NCBI GenBank assembly: GCA_036785705.1
Contig: JAWUZG010000056.1
Coordinates: forward strand, 14,640,001 to 14,704,000
Direction: 5' to 3'
Length of the DNA stretch: 64,000 bases
From: Acanthornis magna
Lineage: Eukaryota > Chordata > Aves > Passeriformes > Acanthizidae
The notes beneath the pieces are model-generated. The model saw only the letters and a list, made by a program, of their open reading frames with translations. It made no database searches and was not told the origin of the DNA. Positions 23,377 to 35,827 of this stretch are shown here, piece after piece. Made by a program: the position numbers and the translations under genes. Every line of letters begins with the position of its first letter. Within the stretch, counting starts at the first letter, position 1.

Positions 23377-25000
23377 TTTCCTAATTTAAATTCAGGTTAC
23401 TTTGGTTTAGAAATCAATTCCAGGGCAATTTCAAGTGTATCCAAATCTACTTTACCCGGAGATACCTGTCTGAAGTCACATTGGCATGAGGATTGTTAAA
23501 AACAGATTTTAGCAGGAGAGCAATTCCTGTCAGAGATTCAGGCTGAATTAATTTTCATTTTCATGGTGCTGATTGTACTTATAGCTAACTAATTTCTTAA
23601 GAAGACCAATAGGTTTCCTTGCCCCGTTCCATCCTGCAGGTTGACCCAGGTGAGCCAACTCGAGGAGTTTGCACAGACTGTTTGCAGAAGTGTTTGTTTA
23701 ATAGACTGGTTAATACGGACAGGAACTTCCCAGAGCCCACAAAAACACATAAGTCTATAGTAAAGTCCATTAAAACCTGAGAAACTTTTCTTCTCCCCTG
23801 ATCCTGGCTATCCCTGGGTGCCCATCAGACATTTCTTTCTTGCCCTGTGTCTGCAGTGCCTTCCGCACCCTCTCTCACTTCTTGACTCTGTGCCAAAGCT
23901 ACAAGGCCTCATGCAACACTTCTATTTTTAGCACTTAGCTCCTCGTTCTCATTGCATTTTCTGAGCAAGATAACATCTTTTTCTGGAGTTTTCACATTTG
24001 TTATTATTTCCGAACTGATAAGCCTGGCTGGAATTGGTGGAATCACCTGCAGATAGCATGGACCGTAATTTTTGGCATTTGCTGTAACTGAGCAGTTATT
24101 TACAGATATTTTTTCCGTTGTGAGCTGGCTGAGAGTACACCTGCAGCATTAGCAGATATATGGTTTACTTGCTGTGCCAGTTACAGGAGGTAGCAGTTAA
24201 ACAGTGAAACACAGCAGGCTCAGCTTCTTTGTACTTATTTCCCCACTTATTTTCCACCAGTCCCAACTGGTGTAGTGCCCCTCTCACATTTAATATTCCT
24301 CCAATGAATTCTGTTCCATTAAGTTATCCTTAAAAAGCCGCTGTCAAGGATCATTATCCTAGTTCTCTATATTTATGTACAGATGGAGAACCAAATGGGA
24401 AGCTTAGGTTCTTTGCATGAATTCCCAGCATATAAGGCCTGTTTGAAATACCAGCCTGGCTGTGTTCCGACCCTAAGAGACCCTCAAGGAGCTTCCCAAG
24501 GAGTTCCCTGAGGGTCCCACCAGGGCAGAGTGCCTTCAGCATGGGCAGGTCCTGCTCCTCAGAGGTGAGAGCAAAGAGGAGGCTCTTTCTTCTCTACTCA
24601 TCTTTTTTGTGGACTTGTAGGACTGTTCACACCCAGCCCAACATAAAAACAAAGCTGACTGATGCATGAACCCACTCCTATTCCCTAGGTTAGGATCAAG
24701 TCACAGAGCCCTGTAGGATTCTGCCCTTTGAGAGAATTGGTTTGCTCAATAATATTTGAATTTCTCCCTTCCCCACTCCAAAGTCTGAAGAGTCCTACAG
24801 CCCTCTGACAGATATTCCTCCTTCCTACACATTAAAGCTCAAGAACCCTCTCTCCCCCTTGCCCCCTCAGCTACCACTGTCCAAAACAATCTCCTGGAGA
24901 ATAAATTCTTCAAGAATAATAGACTTTCAAAAGGCCATGAAGATAAAACTTTGTAAAGAAGGAGGGAAAACCAACAGTGGGGCACTGCCCTATCTAGGTT
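23377..25000. other. Non-coding DNA, no gene seen
   Basis: No repeat or gene-like pattern was recognised. Open frames are shorter than 65 codons. Confidence 0.55.
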
Positions 25001-25096
25001 AAATACATATTTTGGTATATATACTATTTACGCAATCGAGCCTAATGGCTTCTTCAAAAGCCATTAAGGTGTATTAAGTAAATACATAATTTGGTA
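25001..25096. repeat. Direct repeats flanking a hairpin
   Basis: A 17-bp direct repeat, AAATACATATTTTGGTA at 25001-25017 and AAATACATAATTTGGTA at 25080-25096, differs at one position. Between the copies, at 25041-25069, is an inverted repeat: TAATGGCTT pairs with AAGCCATTA across a short loop, extended by CC/GG with one bulged base. The origin is unknown. It could be chance, a small decayed insertion with target-site duplication, or a structured element. Confidence 0.7.
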
Positions 25097-28000
25097 CAGG
25101 AGCTAATTTTGAAAGCACATTATTCTGTTTACAATACATTCTTTCAGGTCTGAAATCTACTCTTGTGAAGTGCCTAAAGAGTGACTCACAAATGGATCCT
25201 TAATCCACAGCGAGGAAATCACCTCCTAAAACCAGACCGGCTGTCTTAAAGTTTACATAGATGGTTGGAAAGAAAAGAGAAAAGAATCCATATGAAATAT
25301 TAACCAGCTGAGTGCTCTCCCGTGGACTGGGTCCATGGGATAAAACACACCCCCGGTGATACTCTATCCACATAATTCACAACATGCCATCTGAAATACC
25401 ACTGCATGTGAGATCCACATGTGAGGGCACGCACTCGGCTGCAGCAGGAGAAGGGTCGGAGGAGCTCTGCCTTTCACTGTGAAGTAAAAGAAATGAAATT
25501 AAAAGTGATGTTCAGGAAAGATCTATTTCGTGTAGCACAGTACGTGAGTTGATGTAATAAATGACAACAGTAATTCCTTTTTAGAGGTTCATCCAAGCTA
25601 AGACTGCAGATCCAAATGCTCAGACTTTCAAAAAGTTTGGTTCTAGGTTTGAATTTTTCAGTTTAGGTCATCTGTAGTAGCACCAAGCATGCTGTTTGTC
25701 TCTTGTATAGAAGATTGTGACAATGTTGAGACCTTCACGAACCTCACAAGTATTTTTGAAGGGAAGACACAAATATCTTTTTTTACGGTGTGCATTTTGC
25801 AGCAGGAATTCTCATTTTACGATTACAAATGCACAACTTGGCCCAATCCCCAGCTGTGCCTAAAAGATTTAAATGTCAAATCAAAATAAGGATAATCCAT
25901 AGGCATTTCTGGGGAAGGCTGTGGACTTCCACTGCTGGCAGCACATATGGCAGTAGATTGTAGACTGAAGAATGACTAATTTTTGAATGTATTTTATGAC
26001 TGAGGGGAGCAGTATTGGCTTTTGAAAGTCATGATGTGGGCTAAGAGATGTAACACTTTAACCTGATCTGTCTGAGCACAGATTTGGGAGGCAGGATGTT
26101 CTGTTCTCCAAATCCAATTATCCACAAATATTGACCTGTCCTCTTATACTGATGGCTCTGGCTATTTATCCTAAAACCAAGTCACGCAGGAAGTTGTTTT
26201 ACGGGGCCTGGGGACCAGATTATCTCAATTTTGCCCCAATACCATGTTACAGAGCATTCCTCTGAAAGGCCTTTTTGGAAACAAATCAGTGTATTCAACC
26301 AGATGTGATTAAGCTCAATATAAATGATATATACTAATAAAACAGATTTCTTTGTCTGAAAAACAGGAGAAATTTAAGACAAGGAATGGGGTGGGAGGAC
26401 TAGATTGAAGGAATAATATTCAATGTTAAGAAAATGAAGTCATAAAATCTTTGTCAAGCATTGCTCAACTCTTCAAACCATATGGAGCATGACTGCTGGG
26501 CTTCATATAATGCCCCAAATGTTTTTCATTTTCTATTCCACCATTCACAGCAAAGGCACAGCGCTGTAATCCCGTCCTTCCGTTAACTACCAATTGTTTC
26601 TTTTGCCAACCTTTTTGCTTTAAAATATCATTTTTTATGAAGGATAATGTTATATAGTGGAAAACTGTAAAAATTTTATGGATAGCCTTGGTGCTGAGAA
26701 AATGCATTCTTTCAACAGTTTTATTATATATATATTTTTTTGTCCATTACACATTTACAGGGTTTTCTTCATTGTATATATGTGTGTTTTATAGTTCATT
26801 CTAGACAAAAGGCATTATGTTAACAGTCCTATCATTTAGAACTTTAATTCACTATTATGTTTTTACCTTTTTGCGGAAAGAATATTATTTTTTTTCCTTC
26901 TCCTTGGTAGTGCTTGCTGTTGTTAATAAGAGTAATGGGTGATCCTAAAAAGGGTTAGATGTGAATAACCACTCAATGGTTCTCTGAGCCACAGGAATAA
27001 GTGTGGAGATCCAGCTCCCAGCACATCAGAGGGCATGATTTAGTTCCAATATAAGGCAGGCTTATACGTTTTGTGCCCTCAGTCAAATGTTAACCAGTCC
27101 CCCCATCTCTGTGCTTCCCCCATGTCCTTTCAAGCATCTGTTAGCCAGCTCGAGCTCCTGTGACATTCATTCGCAGGTAAATCAAGAAGAAACGTGCTCA
27201 TATCAAAGGAATGAAATACATTTGCTTCAACTTTAAGAGATTCCTATAAACTGTCTTTTGACATTCCTTCCTACTAACCAGCCCAGTCCGCTCTTTTAAA
27301 GATTGACATTTCTTTGCTCTACATCAGGCCTCAAGCCTTTAAATGTCAGCCTGGACTCCAAAGGTCTAGTTATAATCTCTGCTGGTTCACAACCACCCCA
27401 CTGCAGCCCTACCTTTCTTTGAAGCTGAGCTCTAAGGCAGGGCTGGGCCGCTGGTGCCACTTCTGTCCCTTCTGTGCTGTCCTGACCAGCCCAGTCCCCA
27501 GGAACGTGAGCCCAGGGAGGATTTTTTTATGGATTTCACACTGGTAACCACAGCCCAGCCCAGAGACAGCCAGGTTACCACAGCCAGAGGGAAGGCAGAA
27601 GATGACAAACTGAGACAGCAGAGGGTCAAGGATGCCAATCAGAGAGCATGACCTCCTGAAAACCTCCTGTTATCCCAGTTCTTCAGCCAAGTGGTTTTGA
27701 AACTTTTACAGTGATTAATGGGGTCCAGTGTGAGAAGAAATTTAAGAGCAAGGGTTTTTTTATGCAGTGGGATTTTGATATGATATGGTCCTTACGCTTT
27801 CAAGCAGCTAATTGTATTCACAAGTAATTAAATACTGCAACTTGTCTTCCTTCTTTTTCACCATAAATTGGTATTTGCAGCAGCCCAGAATGACTGCTAT
27901 AGGTATATGGTTGGGAGATATTTTTAGCTCCATTGTTCATTGTCTCTCACACACACCACTTTATGGGCAGCCCCTGAGCACCTTCTTTCTCCCTCTAGCA

Positions 28001-29082
28001 GGAAGGGGTTTCAGGATGTTTCTACCACAACTAGAATTAGTTGATCATACAAGACTCAAACTCAGAGGTGGGAGGGAGACATGAATCAGATTTCCTACCT
28101 AGAAGTGGCTAGATCATCCAGAAAAATTAATAATAATTATAGTAAAAGTAGCAGTACATTTGGAAAGATAAAACCCTAAATTTCCACTTGCACAAAAACA
28201 ACTTGCCCTACTCAAGTCAGACTCTAGTCCTCTGTTTACATCAGTGAAGTAACAGGAGTTATAAATTGTGAATACTCAAAGAAGAGTGTTCTCAAATAAC
28301 CTGCAAGCCAGATCAGAAATCATTTAACTAATAATTTAAAATGATAAACAGAAAAAAAGAAAAAAAAAAAAAGAAAAAAAAAGGCAGCAAATTATTTGCA
28401 GACCATTCATAAACAGGAGAAAAAGATTAAATATCAGATAAACGATTCATTATGGATTTTTCATTCAGGCTATGTGTGAACATGTGACCAGAGAAAACCA
28501 GTTATATCCATTCCCTGGATTTTTGCTTTAAATGAGCATGCTCGGTATAGGCTATTGTTTAGTTGGATTACAGAAGCATTTCATAAGAAGGGCTTCCCCA
28601 TTTACCACTTAAAAAAAAATTAGAATTTAAAAAAAAAAAAAAAAAGTGAGGACAACGACCCTTCTGGAGTCTGAGTATACATATGTTCAAAGTAACTCTG
28701 CTGCATAAGCCAACAGAAAATTGGCCCCCAAAATGACTTATAAAGGGATTTTGTAAGACATGAACAGAACAGCATGGGCTCTGGCTAGGCAAAGTATTCA
28801 GAGTTGTAATAGAAAACATTTATTTGGCTACAGCTAAACATCCCAACACATGTTAGCATTTGCTGCCAATATGCTTCCTAATTAAGAACAACATAAAATC
28901 ATAGGAAATCCTGTATCCCTGTCTTCATGCACTTTCCTTGTATCTTTGGTGTCCTGGCTCTGTTTCTCAAGTAGAGCCTGCACAACAGAAAGGTTAATTC
29001 AAAAGTAATGTTTTGCCAGCCATTAACTGTGTTGTCATTAACAAGATTAATGTACATTCCACTATGCATCACCAAGTGCATT
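25097..29082. other. Non-coding DNA with A-rich tracts, no gene seen
   Basis: A-rich tracts lie at 28352-28382 (A runs broken by G) and 28629-28645 (A17). Open frames are under 92 codons and show no domain. A GC-richer stretch at about 27430-27640 gives overlapping frames on both strands, without other coding signs. Confidence 0.55.
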
Positions 29083-29106
29083 CCCCCTCCCGCCCCCACC
29101 CACCCC
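29083..29106 (-). other. Compact G-quadruplex / i-motif sequence
   Basis: On the plus strand there are five cytosine runs of lengths 5, 3, 5, 3 and 4, separated by single bases T, G, A and A. The minus strand therefore has five runs of at least three guanines with one-base loops, which is among the most stable quadruplex patterns known. The surroundings are AT-rich, which makes it stand out. No adjacent promoter or gene was recognised. Confidence 0.85.
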
Positions 29107-30640
29107 TTAAACAACTGCTCCTATTAAAACCTAATGAGCACAGCACAATTTAAAGAATAGCACCATTTCTGTTGGGCAAAGTGTTGTCTGCAAACCATAT
29201 AAAGCTGCAGGATTATTATGGATCTAATTGAAGGGCAGCCGAAAAAAATCTGTTCTCTCTTGGACTATGAAGTCCTGACCGTGTTTATATATTTTATCAC
29301 AATGAACAGATTTCAAGACGAAGGACAGACTAGTATCTGTTTTTCTTCCTAGCCCCCTCTTCCTTCAAGCTCTACTCTTTCTTCATCTGAAACCATTCAG
29401 AGACTCCTGCTCTGCACAGTCCCACACCCAGGTTACCTCCAACTCATCATCCAGTGATTACTGCGCAGATAAACAGTTGACTGGATCCTTCTAAACAATC
29501 ATGAGATACGTTTTTTTATAAGCTGCTCTTAGAGGACCCTAATTCATCAGCATGGATGGAGTCTGGACTCTCTTGCCCAGCCAAATTCACTCTGTTTTTC
29601 CCAGCGGAAGCAGCAAACAAATTGGGTAATTATACATGGTGCTCCTCCTTTATTTTCATATTGAAAGGGCCACCAGTTTGGAGATCAAAGATCAGCCATA
29701 GGACACTTCCAATTTTTCATCAGATTCTTGAGAGTTCTCAGAATTATTTCTTTTATTTCCAGAAAATCCATACTCTCTGCCCTACTCTTTTCCTGCTTGG
29801 TTGCTTTACATTTCTGTTCCCTCCACAACTTTTTTTTTTTTAATCTATTTATTGCATGTTTTTCTTGGCTCATTCTCACTTTCCATTTTTCATTATTAGT
29901 TCTTTATGATCTTCTGTTTCCTTTTTTTTTTTTTTCTCTGTCATGGCTGCTCTCCCAGTTGTTCTCCTCTGGGGCCCTGAGTTTCCCTTAGCTAATGAAA
30001 CTAGAGCTGCCTACCTCCCTTGCTTTTGCAATCCAGCTGTTTCCTTTTTAAAATATAAACTCATCTTTATTCAGTGAAGTTCCTGTGCAGGGTCTGATCC
30101 TTTAAGAGGAGATTGCATTTTGTGACAGCAAGTGGGAGGGAAAAAAATAAACTTTGCTGGAGGAAAAGCCCTTTGGGTAGAAATCCAACCAGCTTGCTCT
30201 TGGAAGGCAGAGCCTTCTCCAGTAAAACTGGGTCGTTATTTTACTTTGGCACCTTGACATTGCAAAAGTCTCCTCAACAGTCTCCCCTCCCTTTTCCTCC
30301 TAAAACCTCCCACCTTGAAAGCTTAACGTTTCCTGGCCTCTGTGAAAGTGTAGTCCAACTAACACCACAAACCTGGATTTTATATGATTAGTCAGTGAAA
30401 ACTTGCCAACTTTAGGTGCTGCCTGCCAAGTCAAGTCAATTTACTGTGATGCTTTGACTGTGCAAGTAGGCCTTAATCCCCCTTTAATCTCCAGTGTACC
30501 CTTGACATCATGGAAATTACTTACAAAGCTAATGTCATCAGATGATCCATGTTAGCTATTTCAGTGAATGTTCTTCTGCACAATAGAGCAAGTTTACCTT
30601 GCAAGACACAGGCCCCAAATATTTTCGTTTAATGAGCCCA
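29107..30640. other. Non-coding DNA, no gene seen
   Basis: This holds a pyrimidine-rich interval at about 29740-29990 with T12-T15 runs. No gene, RNA or transposon was recognised. Confidence 0.55.
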
Positions 30641-30722
30641 GCAGATATCATCTTACAAATGGGGAATGAAAACTCTTTCTTCTGCACTGTAACTCCCCAA
30701 GCCTCATGTGACTTGGAGTTTA
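30641..30722. repeat. Possible MIR/CORE-type SINE remnant
   Basis: GATATCATCTTACAAATGGG then GAATGAAA, with CCCCAAGCCTCATGTGACTT downstream, recalls the MIR core order (TAT.ATTTTACAGATGGGGAAACTGA, then CCAAGGTCACACAG). Similarity is weak and rests on the first 25 bases. Confidence 0.25.
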
Positions 30723-31033
30723 CATGCTAGCCAAGCATCAGGTCAGTGTATTTTATTTCATGTCTGATTGATTGGATAAAGAGATTTGCATAGTAGCCAC
30801 AATAGCCACGAGTTGTTAGGAAGGCAAGTTTCCCTTTTCAACTCTTCAAGGTCCTTCTTCTGCTGAAAACATTAGTCCAACACAAAAATTGTAAGAATCA
30901 TTTTTGATAGTGAGTTCAGACATCAAGAACATAACAGAAATGGAAAAATCAGGCCATGCTGTGCATGTGGCAACCACGGTGAAAATTAGCATGTCTGACA
31001 GCAAGCAGCCAATTCTGGTATTATTTATTGATT

Positions 31034-31110
31034 TAATAATAAGGACTTCCATTTATATAGTCTTCTTTATCTCAAAATGACCCATAGTGCTCCACACACC
31101 CCAAAAAATT
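31034..31110. repeat. Possible ancient sauropsid/amniote repeat remnant
   Basis: AATAAGGACTTCCATTTATA then TAGTCTTCTTTATCTCAAAA, TGACCCATAGTGCTCCACAC matches the general phrase found in old vertebrate interspersed repeats (cattTATATAGCgcttttcatctcaagatcccaaagcgctttaca). It is diverged but collinear over about 65 bp. The family name is not assigned. Confidence 0.4.
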
Positions 31111-32280
31111 TATGTGCAGCCTATGTAAATGATCGTTCTAGCCATGAGAGGAGCAGTGGCCGTGCTGGAAGAGGGATGGGACACACGGCCATCTCCCGGA
31201 CAGCCTGTGCTAAGGCTGAGGCCAGGGTTTAAGACAGGAAGTGGAAGGAATGCTATATACCCTCACATCTATAGGATGAGCTCATGATTTGGAGAGGAGC
31301 AAGGTCAGCAGGGTCAGCTATCTCCTGTAAAAGGAGGAAAGCCTAGAGGGCTCATTTTAAAGGTCTGCAGAGGTGAAGCTAGTCCTTGTGTCAGGAGGGC
31401 AGTGCTCTGCATAGGCAGTTTGTGATTAAGGACTGACTCATTAGTGTCTTAGAGGGAAGAGGAGCACTTAGAAATGCTCCTTCCTGGGTCACTCAAGAGG
31501 CTTTTAGGAGTGCTTCATCCCAGCACCGTCCTACCTCTCCCTCATTTAGGTTTGACATTGCCCTTTGAAAGACAAGGAGATGTCTAACATTCATTTGCTT
31601 GGGAACAGGACCAGATACTTCACTTGTGATACAAGATGAGAAAATAACACACAGCAGAACCTCTGTGACCAGACAGACCCTGAGGAAAAAAAAAAAACCA
31701 AAACATATGCATCTATCAAAATGAAAGTGCAAAAGATTGAATGTGCTATCTGTGGGTAAAACTCCTTCTTCATTTGCAAAGTGCAAAATTGGATGTGCAG
31801 GGCCCGTATTTATGTAGGTTCTTGGTGCATTTGAGAAAAAAACACCCACTTTCCTTCAACATATGTCTCCAGTCAACTAAAACTTTGCTCACTGTGAGAG
31901 GAAATCTCTTTTCTTCCCCAGACATGTGACCCCTGGGACAGCAAAAGGCTGCTCCATGTCAAAGGACATTACAACAGTTGAGGGAGAGAGCAAGATACAA
32001 ATCCCGATTCAGAGTTTACATGGTGAATAGATGTCTCCATCAACGGTGCTAATCTGTGTCAGTGAGAGAAAGGAAAAATAAAAATTAACCTGGGCAACAA
32101 AAACTGAGAGAGTTTAATGAAGAAGGTAAAGTACAGCCACCCTGTTTGAGATTTCACTCATACACTGAGCTCTCAGCCTCCCAAGCTCTCACAGCAATTT
32201 TTAACTAACAGATGCAGTCAAGCTTTCCGTTTTATATTGCCCTCATAACTCATGATACACAATCTTGGGCTGCTTTCAGA
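31111..32280. other. Non-coding DNA, no gene seen
   Basis: Composition is ordinary. A 118-codon minus-strand frame at 31849-31493 overlaps other frames and has no recognisable domain. Confidence 0.5.
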
Positions 32281-32289
32281 AGGTCCAGC

Positions 32290-32805
32290 TTGCGATTTCA
32301 TTCCGGAGCTGTGGCGCTGCTCCGCTGCCAGCACCTGTGCCCGACATCTGATCTTAGGGCTGGAGCACATCCTCTCCCCCCTCTCCCCTCTGCGGGACCG
32401 GCCATGCCAAGCCAGCTAAGAAGCATTCCAGCAGATTATGAAGTACGGCTATCTTGGCCCTCGCTGCTCAGAAGAAACTGGACCTAGGAGGAATTTCGCA
32501 CGCCATTCCCATGGATCTAAAGCGAGCTATACGGGTAGGGCTGCACGGCAGTTTCTGTCCATGTGCTCATCCGTGACCACGGGACACGCGGATCCCGAAA
32601 TGCTATGATTAGGTCAAGGATAATGGCAGGGACAACTGCTGCGTTGAAACATGGGATCAATGAAATGAACACATTCTCAGAAAAGGTGGCAAAGACGTAA
32701 ATGGGAGGCACTGATGCTTCCAGAGGATGGCTTGGATTACTGAATCCGTATGAGGACAGGCGTACCAAACATGGGGGAGAGAGGAAATGGCAAAACACAT
32801 CGTGT
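32290..32805. other. CpG-retaining segment with an unrecognised open stretch
   Basis: I count about 24 CpGs in roughly 515 bp, well above the surrounding sequence. On the minus strand a frame stays open for 99 codons (32816-32517) between a TGA and a TAG. It contains SYGFSNPSHPLEASVPPIYV and a hydrophobic, membrane-helix-like stretch around FNAAVVPAIILDLIIAF, followed by RDPR. On the plus strand 91 codons (32212-32487) are also open. I do not recognise either product. Candidates are an unrecognised exon, a decayed coding copy or an unmethylated regulatory element. No convincing splice acceptor was found at the minus-strand start. Confidence 0.3.
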
Positions 32806-33330
32806 TGAGAGCTGCATCAGGAATATTGAGGCCTCCTAAACAAAGGCCATTATCTCTGAGCTAGTCATTTGGATAGAGGGAAGTATGAGCCTAACTCTAA
32901 GCTTCCACAACTTTAATCCTCCTGGGACAGTGGCAGGAATGAAACAGAAATCCCTCAACACTGTTGCTCTTTTTATAGATCCCAAAGCAATGCAACGAAG
33001 AATGGAAAAGCACTTTGGTGTCACAAAGTGCACAGGAGGGGTCACGACAGATCAAATGATTGAAAAGGAAAATATGAAATTCACCTTCTCCTGAACTGTA
33101 AAAAAGTGGGGGGAAAAAGCAAGTTCACCACTCTCTCTCTCAACTGAAGGATCCAAAAGGGCTTCCCTTTAGTCAGGGCTTCTTTCCAGAATATTAGAAT
33201 CCCCACAAAAAATCCTGCAGCTGTTTTAACAGGAATCAGCGGGCATTTCCTTTCGGTTTTGAAGGTCAGAGCTCTGACTCCTGACTGTCAGGCAGGTGAG
33301 CTAAATGGGGCTAAGGCCAGTCCCACAAGA
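32806..33330. other. Non-coding DNA, no gene seen
   Basis: Nothing recognised. Overlapping 69-codon frames on both strands at about 32836-33094 lack any domain pattern. Confidence 0.5.
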
Positions 33331-33390
33331 GGTATTGAGGCACCTCACTCCTACTGAAGTGCCTAAATATCTTTGTGGATATGGCCTTTA
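33331..33390. mobile_element. Ancient palindromic repeat (GGCACCT..TAGGTGCC-like) remnant
   Basis: TTGAGGCACCTCACTCCTAC then TGAAGTGCCTAAATATCTTT and GTGGATATGGCCTTTA follow, in order, the frequent sauropsid repeat phrase (TTTAGGCACCTAACTCCCAT, then GTTAGGCGCCTAAATACCTT, then TGAGGATCTGGGCC). The two arms GGCACCT and AGTGCCT are complementary. The central part is shortened compared with the usual form. Confidence 0.55.
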
Positions 33391-35605
33391 ATCTTTGCAT
33401 GAGCTGTGATCCCAGCAGAGAAATCTGAGTCCTCTAGATGAAATCTTCACTTCTGCCTGATCCAGGGTAATTCCAAGGATTACTACTCAGAATATTGGGA
33501 GAATCGACTGTCATGCTGTTTCCAGGCAGACAGCACTTTAAAATACCCAGCTAACACTAGATGCACACCGGGCTCCCGTGTCAAGCTAAAGGATAGGAAT
33601 TGCAGTGAAATCCTATTAACCAAGGGCATTACAGTCATTAAGTGAAGCACTGAGTGCAATTTTGTGTTGAGGAACAAGGGGAAGGAGATAAAAAAGGAAA
33701 CTACATCTCACAAGGGAAGGGAATTCCCTTTCCTCTCAGAGGTAAATTTTGGGCTTTGGAGATGTCTAGAAGCTTCAGAAGAAAGACATACAGCAACTGA
33801 CACGTGCTATTTTTTTAATCTCTCTTTCTTAAGTGCAAGACTTCATGCTTGGTCTTGTTAGCAATCCTGATACTTTATGTTCCCTTGTGCCCTTTAATGC
33901 CAAGGGAGCTGATAGGTTTTATAGTCCTGCAAACAGAGAGCATTCCACCTGCATCCGCCAAAGCATTTAAAGATTTTATTAATCAGATGTCTTAATTGTT
34001 TTTGAGATTAGGAAACAGCAGGGCCTTTGTTGCTACAATCTGAGTGCTCTCCTGGAGAAGTGGCAGAGGTTGTTTGGTTTTTGTATATTGAGGCTGTTGA
34101 TAGGACGTGGAAAGGAACATGACTCAGTGCAGGTGATTCATAAGGATCACAGAGTGGAAGCCAGCTTCTTTGGAAGCTCATGACATTTCACAGATCAGGA
34201 ATAAAAATGTTCTCCTGGGTTGTGCCTGCACAGCAGCTCCGTGGCCATAGGGCTTCTGTTCCACCCATCTATCTGCTGTTGTCTGCCAAAAGTACAAATC
34301 GTGTTTGATCACATTTCAGGGCTGTTAAATCAGGAGCAAAGGACTTTTCCTCTTGGATTTTACACCAAGTGAAGTAGGCCATTTAGACTGATTATAGCTC
34401 TTTCCAAATGTCAAGGCAGGGTCAGGGTGGCATGAGAATGAGATTACCAGAGGGAACAAGAACAGAGAGGGATTGAAAGGAGAGAAAGAAATAGTGTTGG
34501 GAGGGAAATGGGAACCAAAATTGGAAAACCCTGGCTACCAAGTCTCTACCAAAAGTCTCCACTGGGTTGCTGAGGCAAGAAGACCAGACACTATTGAACG
34601 AGATAGTCCATAGCTGTTGGGTAAGCAGTGTCCCTGCCAGTCACCATAAATGTCCTGACGCAAGCAATAAAAAGGACATGGTAAAAGTGTTACACAACTT
34701 GGGCAATGCCCTGCTCAAACCAGAAGAGAACAGGGTGGAGCCAAGGAACTCCAAAGGGAAGCAATAATAAGATCTGAACATCTGTAAAGCATTTCATGGG
34801 AAGGTACCTCCCAGCAAAGCCTGGATGAACCAGCAATGCTTTGGCCTTAGGTCTGAGGGGATAAAGGTGGGTCACAGCAAAAGAAAAAGACTTTCCATAT
34901 ACCATATGGATAGATCAAATACTACAAGATCAGATCTGGCTGCTGTATGGACTCCACCTAAATGTATTTGTGAGCTCCAAGGATGGTCCCTGCTTTTTCC
35001 ATGCAGGATAGCCCAAGCTAACAACATTTGGAGAGACGCTTCCCCATGTATGCATGAGTTTTGTTGCTAGAAATGCCCCTCAGCCATTACCCAGCCCCAT
35101 AAGTTTTACAGCAGGGCAGACACTTTATGGAGTGGCATAGCCAGTTCACCCTGTTGACTTTCTAGTAGCAATAGATTTTTTTCCTTTGCTTGAGACGCCT
35201 ATGAGCTTATTTACAGAGTCAATTAACAAAAGATAACCTCCCATTGTGCAATCATCAATAAATCAATTGTGTTAATACTATCTTGGAATGTCCTCCACTA
35301 TTTACTTTAATATTGTTGACTGTCGGCACTTAAGAAAGGCAGCACCTTCAAGTTTCATTTGATTATGGGCAAATGGATTTTGTAGTAGCCATTAATAAAT
35401 ATAAATTGTTTTGGAAAATATTTAAGTTTGTCGAATTTAACCCCTTGCTGAGCATTAAAAACTACCCCTTACTGAACAAGTTTGACAACTATTTCAGGAG
35501 AGTCAGTCCCATGCTCTAAGACCATACTACTGCCCCTGTGTATTTCAGTGGCTTATCATTCTTACAGCTCCTTCCAACTGTGAAGTGTAATTATTGATAT
35601 AAACA
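33391..35605. other. Non-coding DNA, no gene seen
   Basis: No repeat, RNA or coding pattern was recognised. Open frames are at most about 81 codons. Confidence 0.55.
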
Positions 35606-35611
35606 TATAAG

Positions 35612-35827
35612 TTAAGACTTAATTAAACCATCCAGCTCAGTAAAGTGCTTTTCCATCATTTGGCAGATTCCTACCCCACATAGTTTACTTATCCATAGCT
35701 GACGTGTTGCTGCATTTACTCGCAGTGAGTAGCACTTTACTCCATGAGCAGTGCCACTGCTTTCAACTCCACGAGGATGTACGATGCCACATCCATTAAT
35801 GTTCATCAGCACAGAAGGGTCCGTTAG
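35612..35827 (-). other. Coding-like open stretch, unrecognised (possible pseudogene or exon)
   Basis: This 71-residue frame runs between a TGA and a TAA. It has balanced residue use (CGIVHPRGVESSGTAHGVKC, then YSLRVNAATRQLWISKLCG) and retains CpGs (TAACGG, ATCGTAC, CTCGTGG, CTGCGAG, ACACGTC). The segment YSLR.NAATRQLWISKL loosely recalls the end of oxysterol-binding-protein-type PH domains (YKLRA.DAKERQ.WVSRL), where a tryptophan sits in the final helix. The resemblance covers only about 18 residues and may be chance. No clear splice sites or start are visible. Confidence 0.2.

Noticed and set aside
25937..25956. U6-like string GGCAGCACATATGGCAG
   Set aside because: The flanking U6 sequence is absent. 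It is a chance match of about 12 bases.
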